Shown here: piece after piece, positions 44,220-52,481 of the stretch
Layout: every line of letters starts with the position of its first letter
Numbering within the stretch: the first letter of the stretch is position 1
Assembly (NCBI RefSeq): GCF_030315975.1
Contig: NZ_JASXSZ010000001.1
Span: 744,001-808,000, forward strand
Reading direction: 5' to 3'
Origin: Microbacterium candidum
GTDB lineage: Bacteria > Actinomycetota > Actinomycetes > Actinomycetales > Microbacteriaceae
DNA: 64,000 bases
Notes under the pieces: model-generated
Database searches by the model: none
The model's input: only the letters and a program-made list of their open reading frames with translations
Told to the model about the DNA's origin: nothing
Program-made: the position numbers and the translations under genes

Positions 44220-45206
44220 TCAGACCGCTGCGCAGTACTCCGACAGGAGCTCTGCTGCTCTTCTCGGGGTGTGGTGTTCGAGCAGGAGTGCCAGCAGGAT
44301 CCTTCCCTGCACGCACGAGAGCGTTCCGAGCGAGACGGCACCGGCGGCGAGCGCGTCGACGGCGCCGCCGCCGCCGTACAAGGGCACGACCGGCCCCTGG
44401 GAGACCCGGGTACCGAGCGCAACGACGACTCCGGCCGCGACGGCGTCGGCGACCGCGGCGACCAGATCCGTGTTCAGGTTGCCGGCCCCCGTGCCGGCCA
44501 GGACGATTCCGCGGGCGCCGGATTCCACCGCTCGACGGAACGCGTGATCTCCCGACCCGAGATGACAGTGGAGGATCTCGACCGGGACGTCGCCGAACGT
44601 CGGTCCCGGCATCGGCAGCACGGAGGTACGTGCGGGGCGCGCCGTCAGATGGACGACGCCGCAGATCACTCGGCCGATCGGGCCGCCATCGCGCGAGGAG
44701 AAGGGGTCGGGCGCGAGCGTGTCGGCCTTCTGGACGCCCCGTGAGCCGAAGATCCGGCCCGCGAAGGTCAGCAGGACACCGAGCGAGCGAGCGGCCGGAG
44801 CGGATGCCACAGCGATGGCATCCCGAAGGTTCGCGGGGCCGTCGCTGTCGGGGCGGTCGGCGCTGAGTTGGGCGCCCGTGAAGACGACGGGGCGAGGATC
44901 ATCGTGGACGAGGTCGACGAGGAAGGCGCACTCCTCGACCGTGTCGGTGCCATGCGTGACCACCACGCCGTCGACATCAGCTCGATCGAGCTGTGTGCGG
45001 ATGGCTTCGGCGAGCGTTCGCACGTCGGCCAGTGTGATGTTGAACGAGTTCTTGCGGAGGACGTCCACGGCCTCGACCGTCGATGCCTGCGATGAGTCGA
45101 GGGCGGCGCCAAGCAGCGCCACGGCGCCGTCAGTGGCCACCGACCCGGCCGCACCACTCCGCGAGGAGATGGTTCCGCCGGTGGCGAGGACAACGATGTG
45201 CGCCAT
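44220..45206 (-). CDS. L-asparaginase/amidase family protein
   Basis: A 328-residue type I/II asparaginase-fold amidohydrolase. Both catalytic threonines are present: ATGGTIS near residue 8 and [10 protein letters not shown] near residue 84, with the Asp-Lys pair in the expected places (Lys in RGVQKADTL). No signal peptide, so cytoplasmic. It is the first gene of the LacI-controlled operon. It could hydrolyse asparagine or glutamine, or act as the half-amidase following the imidase-like enzyme encoded 31 bases downstream. Confidence 0.9.
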   Translation of the reverse strand: MAHIVVLATGGTISSRSGAAGSVATDGAVALLGAALDSSQASTVEAVDVLRKNSFNITLADVRTLAEAIRTQLDRADVDGVVVTHGTDTVEECAFLVDLVHDDPRPVVFTGAQLSADRPDSDGPANLRDAIAVASAPAARSLGVLLTFAGRIFGSRGVQKADTLAPDPFSSRDGGPIGRVICGVVHLTARPARTSVLPMPGPTFGDVPVEILHCHLGSGDHAFRRAVESGARGIVLAGTGAGNLNTDLVAAVADAVAAGVVVALGTRVSQGPVVPLYGGGGAVDALAAGAVSLGTLSCVQGRILLALLLEHHTPRRAAELLSEYCAAV

Positions 45207-45273
45207 TGCGACCTTCCTGGATTGCGGATCCGAGCTCGCTGTGAGCCGTGACCCGACCCTCAGTGTGCACCAC

Positions 45274-45324
45274 TCAATCGTTTACGTCAATCGATTGACG
45301 CGATCGATTGAGGAGAACGATTGA
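45274..45324. promoter_or_regulatory. Array of LacI-type half-sites (TCAATCG/CGATTGA)
   Basis: The perfect 14-bp palindrome GTCAATCGATTGAC (45286-45299) is flanked by further half-sites: TCAATCG at 45274-45280, CGATTGA at 45305-45311 and 45318-45324. The array lies in the 199-bp gap between the asparaginase operon and the divergent lacI gene, about 70 and 80 bp from their starts. It is the probable operator set for that regulator. A TTGACG (-35-like) on the minus strand overlaps it. Confidence 0.7.
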
Positions 45325-45405
45325 GGGAAAATGCGACCTTCCGCGAGGGCTGCCCTTCGAGGGCTGCGAGATCCCTTAGTCTGAGGAGGCACATGAGGAG
45401 GAGCG

Positions 45406-46449
45406 ATGACGGTACGTCGCCCCATGACGCAGCGCATGATCGCCGAGCGGGTCGGAGTGAGCGTCACGACGGTGTCTCGTGTGCTCAATCAAGACGAGGC
45501 CCAGCCCGAGCGGTGGGCATCGCCCGAGACGATCGCGGCGATTCTGGAGGCCGCGAAAGAGGGCGGCTACCGGCGCAATCCCCACGCCGCGAGCCTGCGA
45601 ACCGCGAGGTCGAACCTGATCGGCGTCCTCGTCCCGCGACTCCAGGACTTCGTGCTCGCCACGATCTACGAAGGGATCGATGAGGCCGCCGCAGAACACG
45701 GGGTCTCGACCTTCGTCACGAACTCTATGGACGATCCGGCCCTGCAGCGGACGCGCACGCAGAGCATGCTCGATCGTCGCGTCGACGGTCTCATCTTCGG
45801 CGACGCGCACTATGGCGATCCCTTCCTGGATGAGCTCGAGGCGCAGGAGATCCCGTTCGTCCTGACCTCGCGCCGCAGCGGCGATCACCTCGCCGTGACG
45901 TGCGACGACCTCGAAGGCGGTCGACTCGTCGCCCGCCATCTGCTGGAACTCGGCCGGACCAAGATCGCTGTGATAGCGGGGCTTCCGTTCGCCTCGACAG
46001 GTCTGGAGCGCACCCGTGGTCTGGTCGACGAGGTCCGCGCGGCAGGCTTCGACATCCCCGATCGATGGATCATCCAGAACGGGTTCGACGCGGCGGCCGG
46101 GCGCGCGGCCGCCGAGAGGATCTTCGCTGCCGAGCCGTATCCCGACGCCGTGTTCGCGACGAACGACTTCGCGGCCATCGGCGCCATGGGCGTGCTGCGC
46201 GACAAAGGTCTCCGCATCCCGGAGGACGTCGCGCTCGTGGGCTACAACGACACACCGCTGGCGGAGTCGATCACGATCTCGCTGACGACCGTGCGGTCTC
46301 CGATGCATCAGATGGGCCGTGTGGCGCTCGAGACGCTGCTGGATCTGATCGCAGGACATCAGGTCGCCTCGCAGCGGCTCATGCCTGAGCTCATCGTGCG
46401 CGGCTCGACGGTCGGAGACGAGGCGAAGCGCGAGCCGGGCGCGGTGTGA
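45406..46449 (+). CDS. LacI-family transcriptional regulator
   Basis: A 347-residue LacI/GalR protein. The HTH is MIAERVGVSVTTVSRVLNQD (near residues 11-30), with hinge RRNPHAASLRTARSNLIGVL. The sensor domain ends with VALVGYNDTPLAESITISLT. It is divergent from the six-gene operon ending at the small CxxC gene, and the half-site array lies between. It probably represses that operon until the imported substrate or a derivative appears. Confidence 0.92.
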   Translation: MTVRRPMTQRMIAERVGVSVTTVSRVLNQDEAQPERWASPETIAAILEAAKEGGYRRNPHAASLRTARSNLIGVLVPRLQDFVLATIYEGIDEAAAEHGVSTFVTNSMDDPALQRTRTQSMLDRRVDGLIFGDAHYGDPFLDELEAQEIPFVLTSRRSGDHLAVTCDDLEGGRLVARHLLELGRTKIAVIAGLPFASTGLERTRGLVDEVRAAGFDIPDRWIIQNGFDAAAGRAAAERIFAAEPYPDAVFATNDFAAIGAMGVLRDKGLRIPEDVALVGYNDTPLAESITISLTTVRSPMHQMGRVALETLLDLIAGHQVASQRLMPELIVRGSTVGDEAKREPGAV

Positions 46450-46471
46450 CGCTCGGACGTAGGATGCGGAG

Positions 46472-47245
46472 GTGAACGCCTACTTCGAGCGCATCGACGC
46501 GTCCTCCTTCCACGCCACGCCCGCGGTCGAGGGAGCGTGGAGCGTCGAGGAGCAGCACATCGCGCCGGCGCTCGGGCTCATCGCGCACGTGATCGAGCAG
46601 GATCACCACGCCCGCCGGGGGAGCGACCTGCAGCTCGGGCGGATCTCCTTCGACATCCTCGGCACGATGCCGATCGACCAGGTCGACATCGAGGTCAGGA
46701 TGCTGCGCCCCGGCCGCACGATCGAACTCGTCGAGGCCGTGCTCAGCCACGACGGCCGGGCCGCGGTGATCGCCCGCGCCTGGCTCATGCAGGTCGCCGA
46801 CACGGCGGCGCTCGCCGGCAGCTCGCTGCCCGCGATGCCCGACCGGGAGCAGCTCGAGCCATGGTCGGCGGGGGAGATCTGGCCGGGACAGTACGTCAGG
46901 TCCGTCGACATGCACCGCCGGCAGGTCGAGCCCGGCCGCGCATGGACGTGGATGCGGCCCCGCATCCCTCTCCTGGCGGACGAGCCCGTGAGCCCCACCG
47001 CGCGCCTCCTCGGACTCGTCGACACGGCGAACGGCGTGACTCCGCGACTCGCGCCGTCGGAGGTTGCCTTCCCGAACGTCGACCTCACATGCCACCTCGT
47101 GGCCCAGCCGCAGGGGGAGTGGATCGGATTCGACACGACGGTGACGGTCGGGCCCGCCGGTCTCGGCCTCACCGACAGCGTGCTGCACGACGTCACCGGC
47201 CCGATCGGCACGGTCCAGCAGATCCTGACGGTCCGCCCGCTGTAG
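46472..47245 (+). CDS. Thioesterase family protein (double hot-dog)
   Basis: A 257-residue acyl-CoA thioesterase-like protein (TesB/4HBT_3 type). Two hot-dog halves are visible: an N-terminal one with QLGRISFDILGTMPIDQVDI and a C-terminal one with FPNVDLTCHLVAQPQGEWIG. It starts at GTG 46472. It is followed, after a repeat element, by an acyl-CoA ligase gene in the same direction, so it may hydrolyse or buffer CoA esters. The substrate is unknown. Confidence 0.85.
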   Translation: MNAYFERIDASSFHATPAVEGAWSVEEQHIAPALGLIAHVIEQDHHARRGSDLQLGRISFDILGTMPIDQVDIEVRMLRPGRTIELVEAVLSHDGRAAVIARAWLMQVADTAALAGSSLPAMPDREQLEPWSAGEIWPGQYVRSVDMHRRQVEPGRAWTWMRPRIPLLADEPVSPTARLLGLVDTANGVTPRLAPSEVAFPNVDLTCHLVAQPQGEWIGFDTTVTVGPAGLGLTDSVLHDVTGPIGTVQQILTVRPL

Positions 47246-47261
47246 CCCGGTCGGCCGCTCC

Positions 47262-47344
47262 GTTTCGTCTCGGTCGATCCTCCCTCGCGGGGCGACCCGC
47301 AGGTAGCTGTCGCGGGTCGTAGAGCGAGCGTCGCGAGTCGAAAC
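47262..47344. repeat. Diverged copy of the palindromic repeat
   Basis: It begins GTTTCGTCTCGGTCG and ends GCGAGTCGAAAC, like the copies at 35597-35897, with an altered middle (GGTCGTAGAGCGAGCG). It sits in the 155-bp gap between the thioesterase and ligase genes and shows that the element is dispersed. Confidence 0.8.
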
Positions 47345-47400
47345 GCACTGACCGAACAGAGGGTCTGGTGCGCCGCATCCATCGGACGCATCATGTGCAC

Positions 47401-49011
47401 ATGCGCAATGAAGCACACGTGTCGTACGCGTCCGGCCCGTCGGACATACCCCTCCTCGGCATGACCATCGGAGAGATGCTGGATGCCGCCGTGCACCGGC
47501 ATCCCGACCGCGAAGCCCTCGTCGAATCGGCCACCGGACGCCGGTGGACCTTCACCCAGCTGCGCGAGCAGGTCGACCGGCTCGCGCTCGGCCTCCTCGC
47601 CCTCGGCGTGCAGAAGGGCGACCGTGTCGGCATCTGGTCTCCGAACTGCGCGGAGTGGATCTTCACGCAGTACGCCACCGCGCGGATCGGGGCGATCCTC
47701 GTGAACGTCAACCCCGCGTACCGGACGAGCGAGGTCGAGTACGTCATCCGGCAGTCCGGGATGCGGCTCATGGTCAGTGCGACGACCTTCCGCACGACCG
47801 ACTACGCCGGGATGCTCGCCGAGGTCGGATTCGAGGACGTCGTCTTCATCGGCACGCCGCAATGGGGCGGCCTGCTCGAGCAGGGGAGGACGGCGGATCC
47901 TGCCGCGCTCGACGACTGTGCGGCGGGGCTCACGTTCGACCAGGCGATCAACATCCAGTACACGTCCGGGACGACGGGGTTCCCGAAGGGGGCGACCCTG
48001 TCGCACCACAACATCCTCAACAACGGCTACTTCGTCGGCGTGGGCGCCGGCTACACGCCGGAGGACCGTGTGTGCGTGCCGGTGCCGTTATACCACTGCT
48101 TCGGGATGGTGATGGGGGTGCTCGGCGCCCATGTGCACGGCGCCTGCGTCGTGCTGCCCGCGCCGGTCTTCGACGCGGAGAAGACGCTCGAGGCGGTCCA
48201 TCACGAGCGCTGCACGTCCCTGTACGGCGTGCCCACGATGTTCATCGCGGAGCTCGCGCACCCGCGGTTCGCGGAGTTCGACCTGACGTCGCTGCGCACC
48301 GGGATCATGGCCGGCTCGCCCTGCCCGGTTGAGGTCATGGAGCGCGTCATGGAGCTGATGCACATGCCCGAAGTGGCCATCTGCTACGGGATGACCGAGA
48401 CGTCGCCGGTCTCCACCATGACCGCGCGCGACGACGACGTCGCCGCCCGGACGCAGACGATCGGCCGCGTCATGCCCTTCGTCGAGGTCAAGATCGTCGA
48501 CGAGGAGGGGCTCGTCGTGCCGCGCGGCGTGCCGGGCGAGTTCTGCACGCGCGGATACTCCGTGATGCTCGGCTACTGGGACGACCCGGAGAAGACCGCG
48601 GAGGCGATCGACGCAGGACGGTGGATGCACACCGGCGACATCGCGACGATGGACGAGAACGGGCGGCTCAACATCGTCGGCCGGACGAAGGACATGATCC
48701 TGCGCGGCGGTGAGAACATCTATCCCCGCGAGATCGAGGAGTTCCTCTACCGGCACCCGGACATCGGCGACGTCCAGGTGATCGGCGTGCCCGACGACCG
48801 CTACGGCGAGGAGGTCATGGCGTGGATCGTCATGCGTCCGGGCGCCGAGCCGCTCACGGCGGAGGCCGTCCGCGAGTACGCGACCGGGAAGCTCGCGCAC
48901 TTCAAGATCCCGCGCTACGTGCACATCGTCGAGTCGTTCCCGATGACGGTCACCGGCAAGGTGCGCAAGGTGGAGATGCGCGAGATGGCGGTCGAGATCC
49001 TCGCCCGCTAG
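47401..49011 (+). CDS. AMP-dependent acyl-CoA synthetase (FadD-like)
   Basis: A 536-residue ANL-superfamily ligase that activates a carboxylic acid with ATP and CoA. The P-loop is YTSGTTGFPKGA near residue 184; YGMTETSP near residue 323, TGDI near 407, and the catalytic Lys in TVTGKVRK near the C-terminus complete the set. Length and order fit medium/long-chain fatty acyl-CoA synthetases. ATG 47401 is used; GTG 47368 or GTG 47419 are possible. The chain-length preference is unknown. Confidence 0.93.
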   Translation: MRNEAHVSYASGPSDIPLLGMTIGEMLDAAVHRHPDREALVESATGRRWTFTQLREQVDRLALGLLALGVQKGDRVGIWSPNCAEWIFTQYATARIGAILVNVNPAYRTSEVEYVIRQSGMRLMVSATTFRTTDYAGMLAEVGFEDVVFIGTPQWGGLLEQGRTADPAALDDCAAGLTFDQAINIQYTSGTTGFPKGATLSHHNILNNGYFVGVGAGYTPEDRVCVPVPLYHCFGMVMGVLGAHVHGACVVLPAPVFDAEKTLEAVHHERCTSLYGVPTMFIAELAHPRFAEFDLTSLRTGIMAGSPCPVEVMERVMELMHMPEVAICYGMTETSPVSTMTARDDDVAARTQTIGRVMPFVEVKIVDEEGLVVPRGVPGEFCTRGYSVMLGYWDDPEKTAEAIDAGRWMHTGDIATMDENGRLNIVGRTKDMILRGGENIYPREIEEFLYRHPDIGDVQVIGVPDDRYGEEVMAWIVMRPGAEPLTAEAVREYATGKLAHFKIPRYVHIVESFPMTVTGKVRKVEMREMAVEILAR

Positions 49012-49059
49012 GCGGGGCGCACGCGGTCGGACGGCGGCCGGCCGGTCGATCCAGCGCGA

Positions 49060-50265
49060 TCAGGAAGGCAGGCTGCCGCTGACCAGCTCGCCACGGGCGA
49101 CGACGGCGACGATGCTGTCGTCGGTCAGGTCGCCGAGCTCGACCCACGGACGGCCGCGCACGACCACGAAGTCCGCCGCGAGCCCCGCCTCCAGCCGCCC
49201 GGTCGTCGTCGTCAGCCGGATCGCGTCCGCCGCGTCGGAGGTGCCTGCGATGAGGGTCCGCTCCGATGTCCACCCGAAGGCGCGCCGCATGAGCCGCAGC
49301 TCCTCGAGCTGGTCGCCGAACCGCACGAAGACGCCGTTCGCGTCGGTGCCGAGGACGAAGCGGACACCGGCTTCCGCGGCAGCCGCGAAGTGCGCATCGC
49401 GCTCCGCGACGACGGCCTGCGCCTTGTGCGCCGCCTCGTCGCTCACAGGCACCCGCCGCTGCGCGATGACGTCGTTGATCATCAGCGTCGGCGCGACCGG
49501 GATGTCGCGCTCCCGCAGGGCGTCCCAGTGCCGCTCCTGGATGCCCGTGCCGTGCTCGATCGAGTCGACCCCGAACTCGAGCGCGATGTCGACGCCCTCG
49601 GCGGTGTGCGTGTGGGCGGCGACGAGCATGCCGAGCGCGTGCGCCTCATCGACCGTGGCCGCGATCTCCTGCGGCGTCTGGTTGCGCCAGCCGACTCGGT
49701 CACCCATCGAGAGCACGCCGCCGCTCGTGAAGATCTTGATCCCGTCGACGCCGGCTCTCGCCCATTGCCGCACGAGCTTGCGGCACTCGTCGGGCGAGTC
49801 GGCGACCGGCGGCCGATGCGGGTAGTGCGGCGGAGTGAACAGATCCCCATGCCCGGCGGTCATTCCGACCGGGCCGTTCACCAGCACGCGCGGCCCGGGC
49901 ACGAGCCCCGCGTCGAGCCCGCGGGCGACCCCCAGCTGCACCTCCGACCCTGCGAGGTCGCGCAGCGTCGTCACTCCGGAGGCGGCGGCGCGGCGCGCGT
50001 GGGCGAGCACGTGGAGCGCACGCTCGGGCGCCGGTGTGATGATCGGCCACGTCATCCAATCGACCGATCCGGTGCCGGCATACCCCTCGAGATGCACGTG
50101 GGTGTCGACGAGGCCGGGGATCACCGAGAGCGCATCATCGGGGGCGTCCACGCCGTCCTCGATGTGTACCTCGGCGATGCGGCCGTCCTGCCACGTGAGG
50201 GCTCCGAATCCGCGGTACCTCTCTCCGTCCCAGACGGCGACGTCCCTCAGCACCTGTGAGCTCAT
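49060..50265 (-). CDS. Imidazolonepropionase/prolidase-like amidohydrolase
   Basis: A 401-residue metal-dependent amidohydrolase. Metal ligands are visible in order: GLVDTHVHLEG (His-x-His) near residue 70, the likely carbamylated Lys in GVDGIKIFTSGG, His in LVAAHTHT, His in DSIEHGTG and Asp in LGTDANG. AAGGAG lies seven bases before the ATG at 50265. It resembles the Xaa-Pro dipeptidase/organophosphate-type subfamily of amidohydrolases often found beside catabolic genes. It is convergent with the ligase gene; the substrate is unknown. Confidence 0.9.
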   Translation of the reverse strand: MSSQVLRDVAVWDGERYRGFGALTWQDGRIAEVHIEDGVDAPDDALSVIPGLVDTHVHLEGYAGTGSVDWMTWPIITPAPERALHVLAHARRAAASGVTTLRDLAGSEVQLGVARGLDAGLVPGPRVLVNGPVGMTAGHGDLFTPPHYPHRPPVADSPDECRKLVRQWARAGVDGIKIFTSGGVLSMGDRVGWRNQTPQEIAATVDEAHALGMLVAAHTHTAEGVDIALEFGVDSIEHGTGIQERHWDALRERDIPVAPTLMINDVIAQRRVPVSDEAAHKAQAVVAERDAHFAAAAEAGVRFVLGTDANGVFVRFGDQLEELRLMRRAFGWTSERTLIAGTSDAADAIRLTTTTGRLEAGLAADFVVVRGRPWVELGDLTDDSIVAVVARGELVSGSLPS

Positions 50266-50357
50266 GCTCGTCTCCTTCGTCGGACGGCGTCGCAGACGAC
50301 GCGTCACCTCACGCTACATTCGGTTCGCGCGCCGTGTCCGGATGCGACAATGGCGCT

Positions 50358-50966
50358 GTGCCCGCCACGGAATCGCGGCCCTGCATCCTGCTCGTGTCGC
50401 ACTGTATCCTCAACCAGAACGCCGTCGTCCAGCCCCTCGCGCGCAGTTCGGGTGTGCTCTTCGACGCGGCGAGTTGGGCGCTCGAGCAGGGATGGGGCAT
50501 CTATCAGCTCCCCTGCCCGGAGTTCCGCGCGCGGGGGCCGCTGCGGGACCGCGACACGTTCGACGGCTACAACACGGAAGACTTCCACCGCAGCAATCGG
50601 GAGATCCTCGATCCCGTCATCCGGCAGCTCCGGCGGTATCAGGATGCGGGGTACCGGATCGTCGGAGGGATGCACGTCCAGGGGAGCCCCTCGTGCGATC
50701 CCGACACGGGCAACTGGATCACCGACATCCTCGCCGCGGCCGAGGCGGCCGGAATCGTCATCGAGACGCACTGGCAGGTCCCGAAGACGGCGGATGCCGC
50801 ATTCCGCCCGGACGACCCCGCCACGGTCTTCGGAGATCCGCGCTCGAGACGCGTGTATCCCGACGGGGCGGCGACGCCCACTGCGGCCCAGCGTGCGAGT
50901 GCCGATCATCGCCGCGCGGTGTTCCTCGCGGGCGACCGCATCCCGGTGCGGCCGGGGCTGTCATGA
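50358..50966 (+). CDS. TudS-related putative desulfidase (CD3072-like)
   Basis: A 202-residue protein related to thiouracil desulfidase TudS (DUF523-like). The three cysteines expected to hold an iron-sulfur cluster are C16 in SHCILNQNA, C53 in LPCPEF and C113 in GSPSCD. Family members remove sulfur from small thio-heterocycles. It starts at GTG 50358. It is co-translated with a relative that has lost every cysteine (four-base overlap). The substrate is unknown; a thio-nucleobase would fit the nucleoside genes that follow. Confidence 0.8.
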   Translation: MPATESRPCILLVSHCILNQNAVVQPLARSSGVLFDAASWALEQGWGIYQLPCPEFRARGPLRDRDTFDGYNTEDFHRSNREILDPVIRQLRRYQDAGYRIVGGMHVQGSPSCDPDTGNWITDILAAAEAAGIVIETHWQVPKTADAAFRPDDPATVFGDPRSRRVYPDGAATPTAAQRASADHRRAVFLAGDRIPVRPGLS

Positions 50967-51397
50967 CGCCGTCCGACGATGATCTGCGGGAGTACTCGCT
51001 CGTGCTGGTCGGGCACGGCCTCCTGAATCCTCTGCCCGGTGCGGAGCCCGGAACCCTCGACCGGGCACGCGCCCTCGTGCGGTGGGCGGCGGAGCACGGC
51101 CACGGGCTCTACCAGCTGCCCGTGGCCGGCTACCGCCTCGCCGAATCCAGCGATGCCGCCGGTCGCCGCCGCATGGCGCGGGAGGATGCCGCGTCCCTGC
51201 GGTTCGTGTTCTCGCAGCTGCGCGAGTACCTCGACGCCGGATACCGGCTGTCCGCGCTCGTGCTCGAGCCCGCCGACACCGCCGGCGCGTCGGGGCGCGC
51301 CTGGCTGCGCCGTCTCGGGTCGGCGGCGGAGGCCGAGGAGATCAGCCTGCCGCAGCCGATGATCCCCGGTGCGATCCTCGCCGCGCCGGCGGACTGA
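50963..51397 (+). CDS. Cysteine-free paralogue of the TudS-related protein
   Basis: A 144-residue protein clearly similar to its upstream neighbour: LVLVGHGLLNP, HGLYQLPVAGYRL and LREYLDAGYRL line up with LLVSHCILNQ, WGIYQLPCPEFRA and LRRYQDAGYRI. Each cluster cysteine is replaced and no Cys remains anywhere, so it cannot hold the iron-sulfur cluster. Overlapping ATGA with the upstream stop implies coupled synthesis and perhaps a heteromeric complex in which it is a non-catalytic subunit. The open frame is intact, with normal codon use, so it is not an obvious pseudogene. Confidence 0.75.
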   Translation: MTPSDDDLREYSLVLVGHGLLNPLPGAEPGTLDRARALVRWAAEHGHGLYQLPVAGYRLAESSDAAGRRRMAREDAASLRFVFSQLREYLDAGYRLSALVLEPADTAGASGRAWLRRLGSAAEAEEISLPQPMIPGAILAAPAD

Positions 51398-51405
51398 GCG
51401 CGGAG

Positions 51406-52338
51406 TCACCGCAGCGTTCGCACCGCATCGTCGATCAACGCCCAGAAGCGGTCCACGTCGAGCTCCATGGCGACCGTCGCGTTGTGCGGACGTCCGAGGA
51501 TGTCGATCAGGTCGACGCACGTGGCGCCACGGGTCTCGGTTCCCGTGAGCTCGGCGTCGATGCGCGTGCGCACCGTCGTCGCGACGGCAGGGTCGATGAG
51601 CATCGCCACCGTGATGGGATCGTGCAGCGGGCCGTCCGGCATGTTCTCGGCCTTCAGGTACGTGGAGCAGAAGAACTCGAGCAGCTCGACGCCGAAGCTC
51701 GCCGTCTCCGTGCCTATGGCGGCGATGCGGTCGCGCACGTCGCGGGTGATGAGCGCCTGGTGCGAGATGTTCAGGCCCACCATCGTGAAGTCGACGCCGG
51801 AATCGAGCGTGATCTGGATCGCTTCGGGGTCGGTCCACGCGTTGAATTCCGCGTAGGGCGTCGCGTTGCCCCGGGCGGTCGATCCGCCCATCCAGACCAC
51901 GGCTGCGATCCGGTCCTGCAGATCGGGCTGATCCCGCAGGAGGATCGCGACGTTGGTCAGCGGTCCGGTGGCGACGATCGTGACCGGCTCCGGCGAGGCC
52001 AGCAGGACGTCGCGGATGAGTTCCTGCGCGGAGCGCTCGTCGAGCGGCACGGTGGGCTCGGGGAGCACGGGTCCGCCCAGGGCGTTGGCCCCGTGGATCC
52101 AGTCCGCGGGGCGCAGCCGGCCCTCGATCGGGCCGGCCGCGCCGGCAGCGATCGGGATGCCGTCGATGCCGGCGACGGTGCAGGCGATCCGTGTGTTCAG
52201 CGTCGTGTGCTCGAGCAGCCCGTTGCCGCCGACGGTGGTGATCGCGAGCAGGTCGATCGCAGGGTTCGCGGCGGCGAGCCAGATGGCGAACACGTCGTCG
52301 TGGCCGGGGTCGCAGTCGATGATGATGGGCGTTGCCAC
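51406..52338 (-). CDS. Nucleoside hydrolase (IUNH family)
   Basis: A 310-residue inosine-uridine-preferring nucleoside N-ribohydrolase. The calcium-binding signature DCDPGHDD is at residues 8-15; VATGPLTNVAILL, VWMGGSTARGNATPYAEFNA and GPLHDPITVAML complete the active site. It splits a ribonucleoside into base and ribose. GTG start at 52338 with AGGAGG seven bases upstream. It is divergent from a LacI gene with an operator-like site between. Confidence 0.94.
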   Translation of the reverse strand: MATPIIIDCDPGHDDVFAIWLAAANPAIDLLAITTVGGNGLLEHTTLNTRIACTVAGIDGIPIAAGAAGPIEGRLRPADWIHGANALGGPVLPEPTVPLDERSAQELIRDVLLASPEPVTIVATGPLTNVAILLRDQPDLQDRIAAVVWMGGSTARGNATPYAEFNAWTDPEAIQITLDSGVDFTMVGLNISHQALITRDVRDRIAAIGTETASFGVELLEFFCSTYLKAENMPDGPLHDPITVAMLIDPAVATTVRTRIDAELTGTETRGATCVDLIDILGRPHNATVAMELDVDRFWALIDDAVRTLR

Positions 52339-52364
52339 AAGTCCTCCTGTGTGAGAAAAGTTTG

Positions 52365-52378
52365 CGGAAACGATTGCA
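52365..52378. promoter_or_regulatory. LacI-type operator
   Basis: CGGAAACGATTGCA matches 13 of 14 positions of the general LacI-family pattern TGNAANCGNTTNCA. It lies 27 bp upstream of the nucleoside hydrolase start and about 100 bp from the divergent lacI start. Confidence 0.6.
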
Positions 52379-52481
52379 CCACTGTGCGTCTGACCCTGTC
52401 AAGGGCTTCGTTCCGCGCGGCGCGAAGTCGTACGCTGGGGGAGCCGCGCAGCCGGTGCGGCGCGGGAGGAGCGAGAGAACG

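Noticed and set aside
50963..51397. Cysteine-free TudS relative as a pseudogene
   Set aside because: The frame is intact, codon use is normal and the start overlaps the upstream stop, which suggests a maintained gene.
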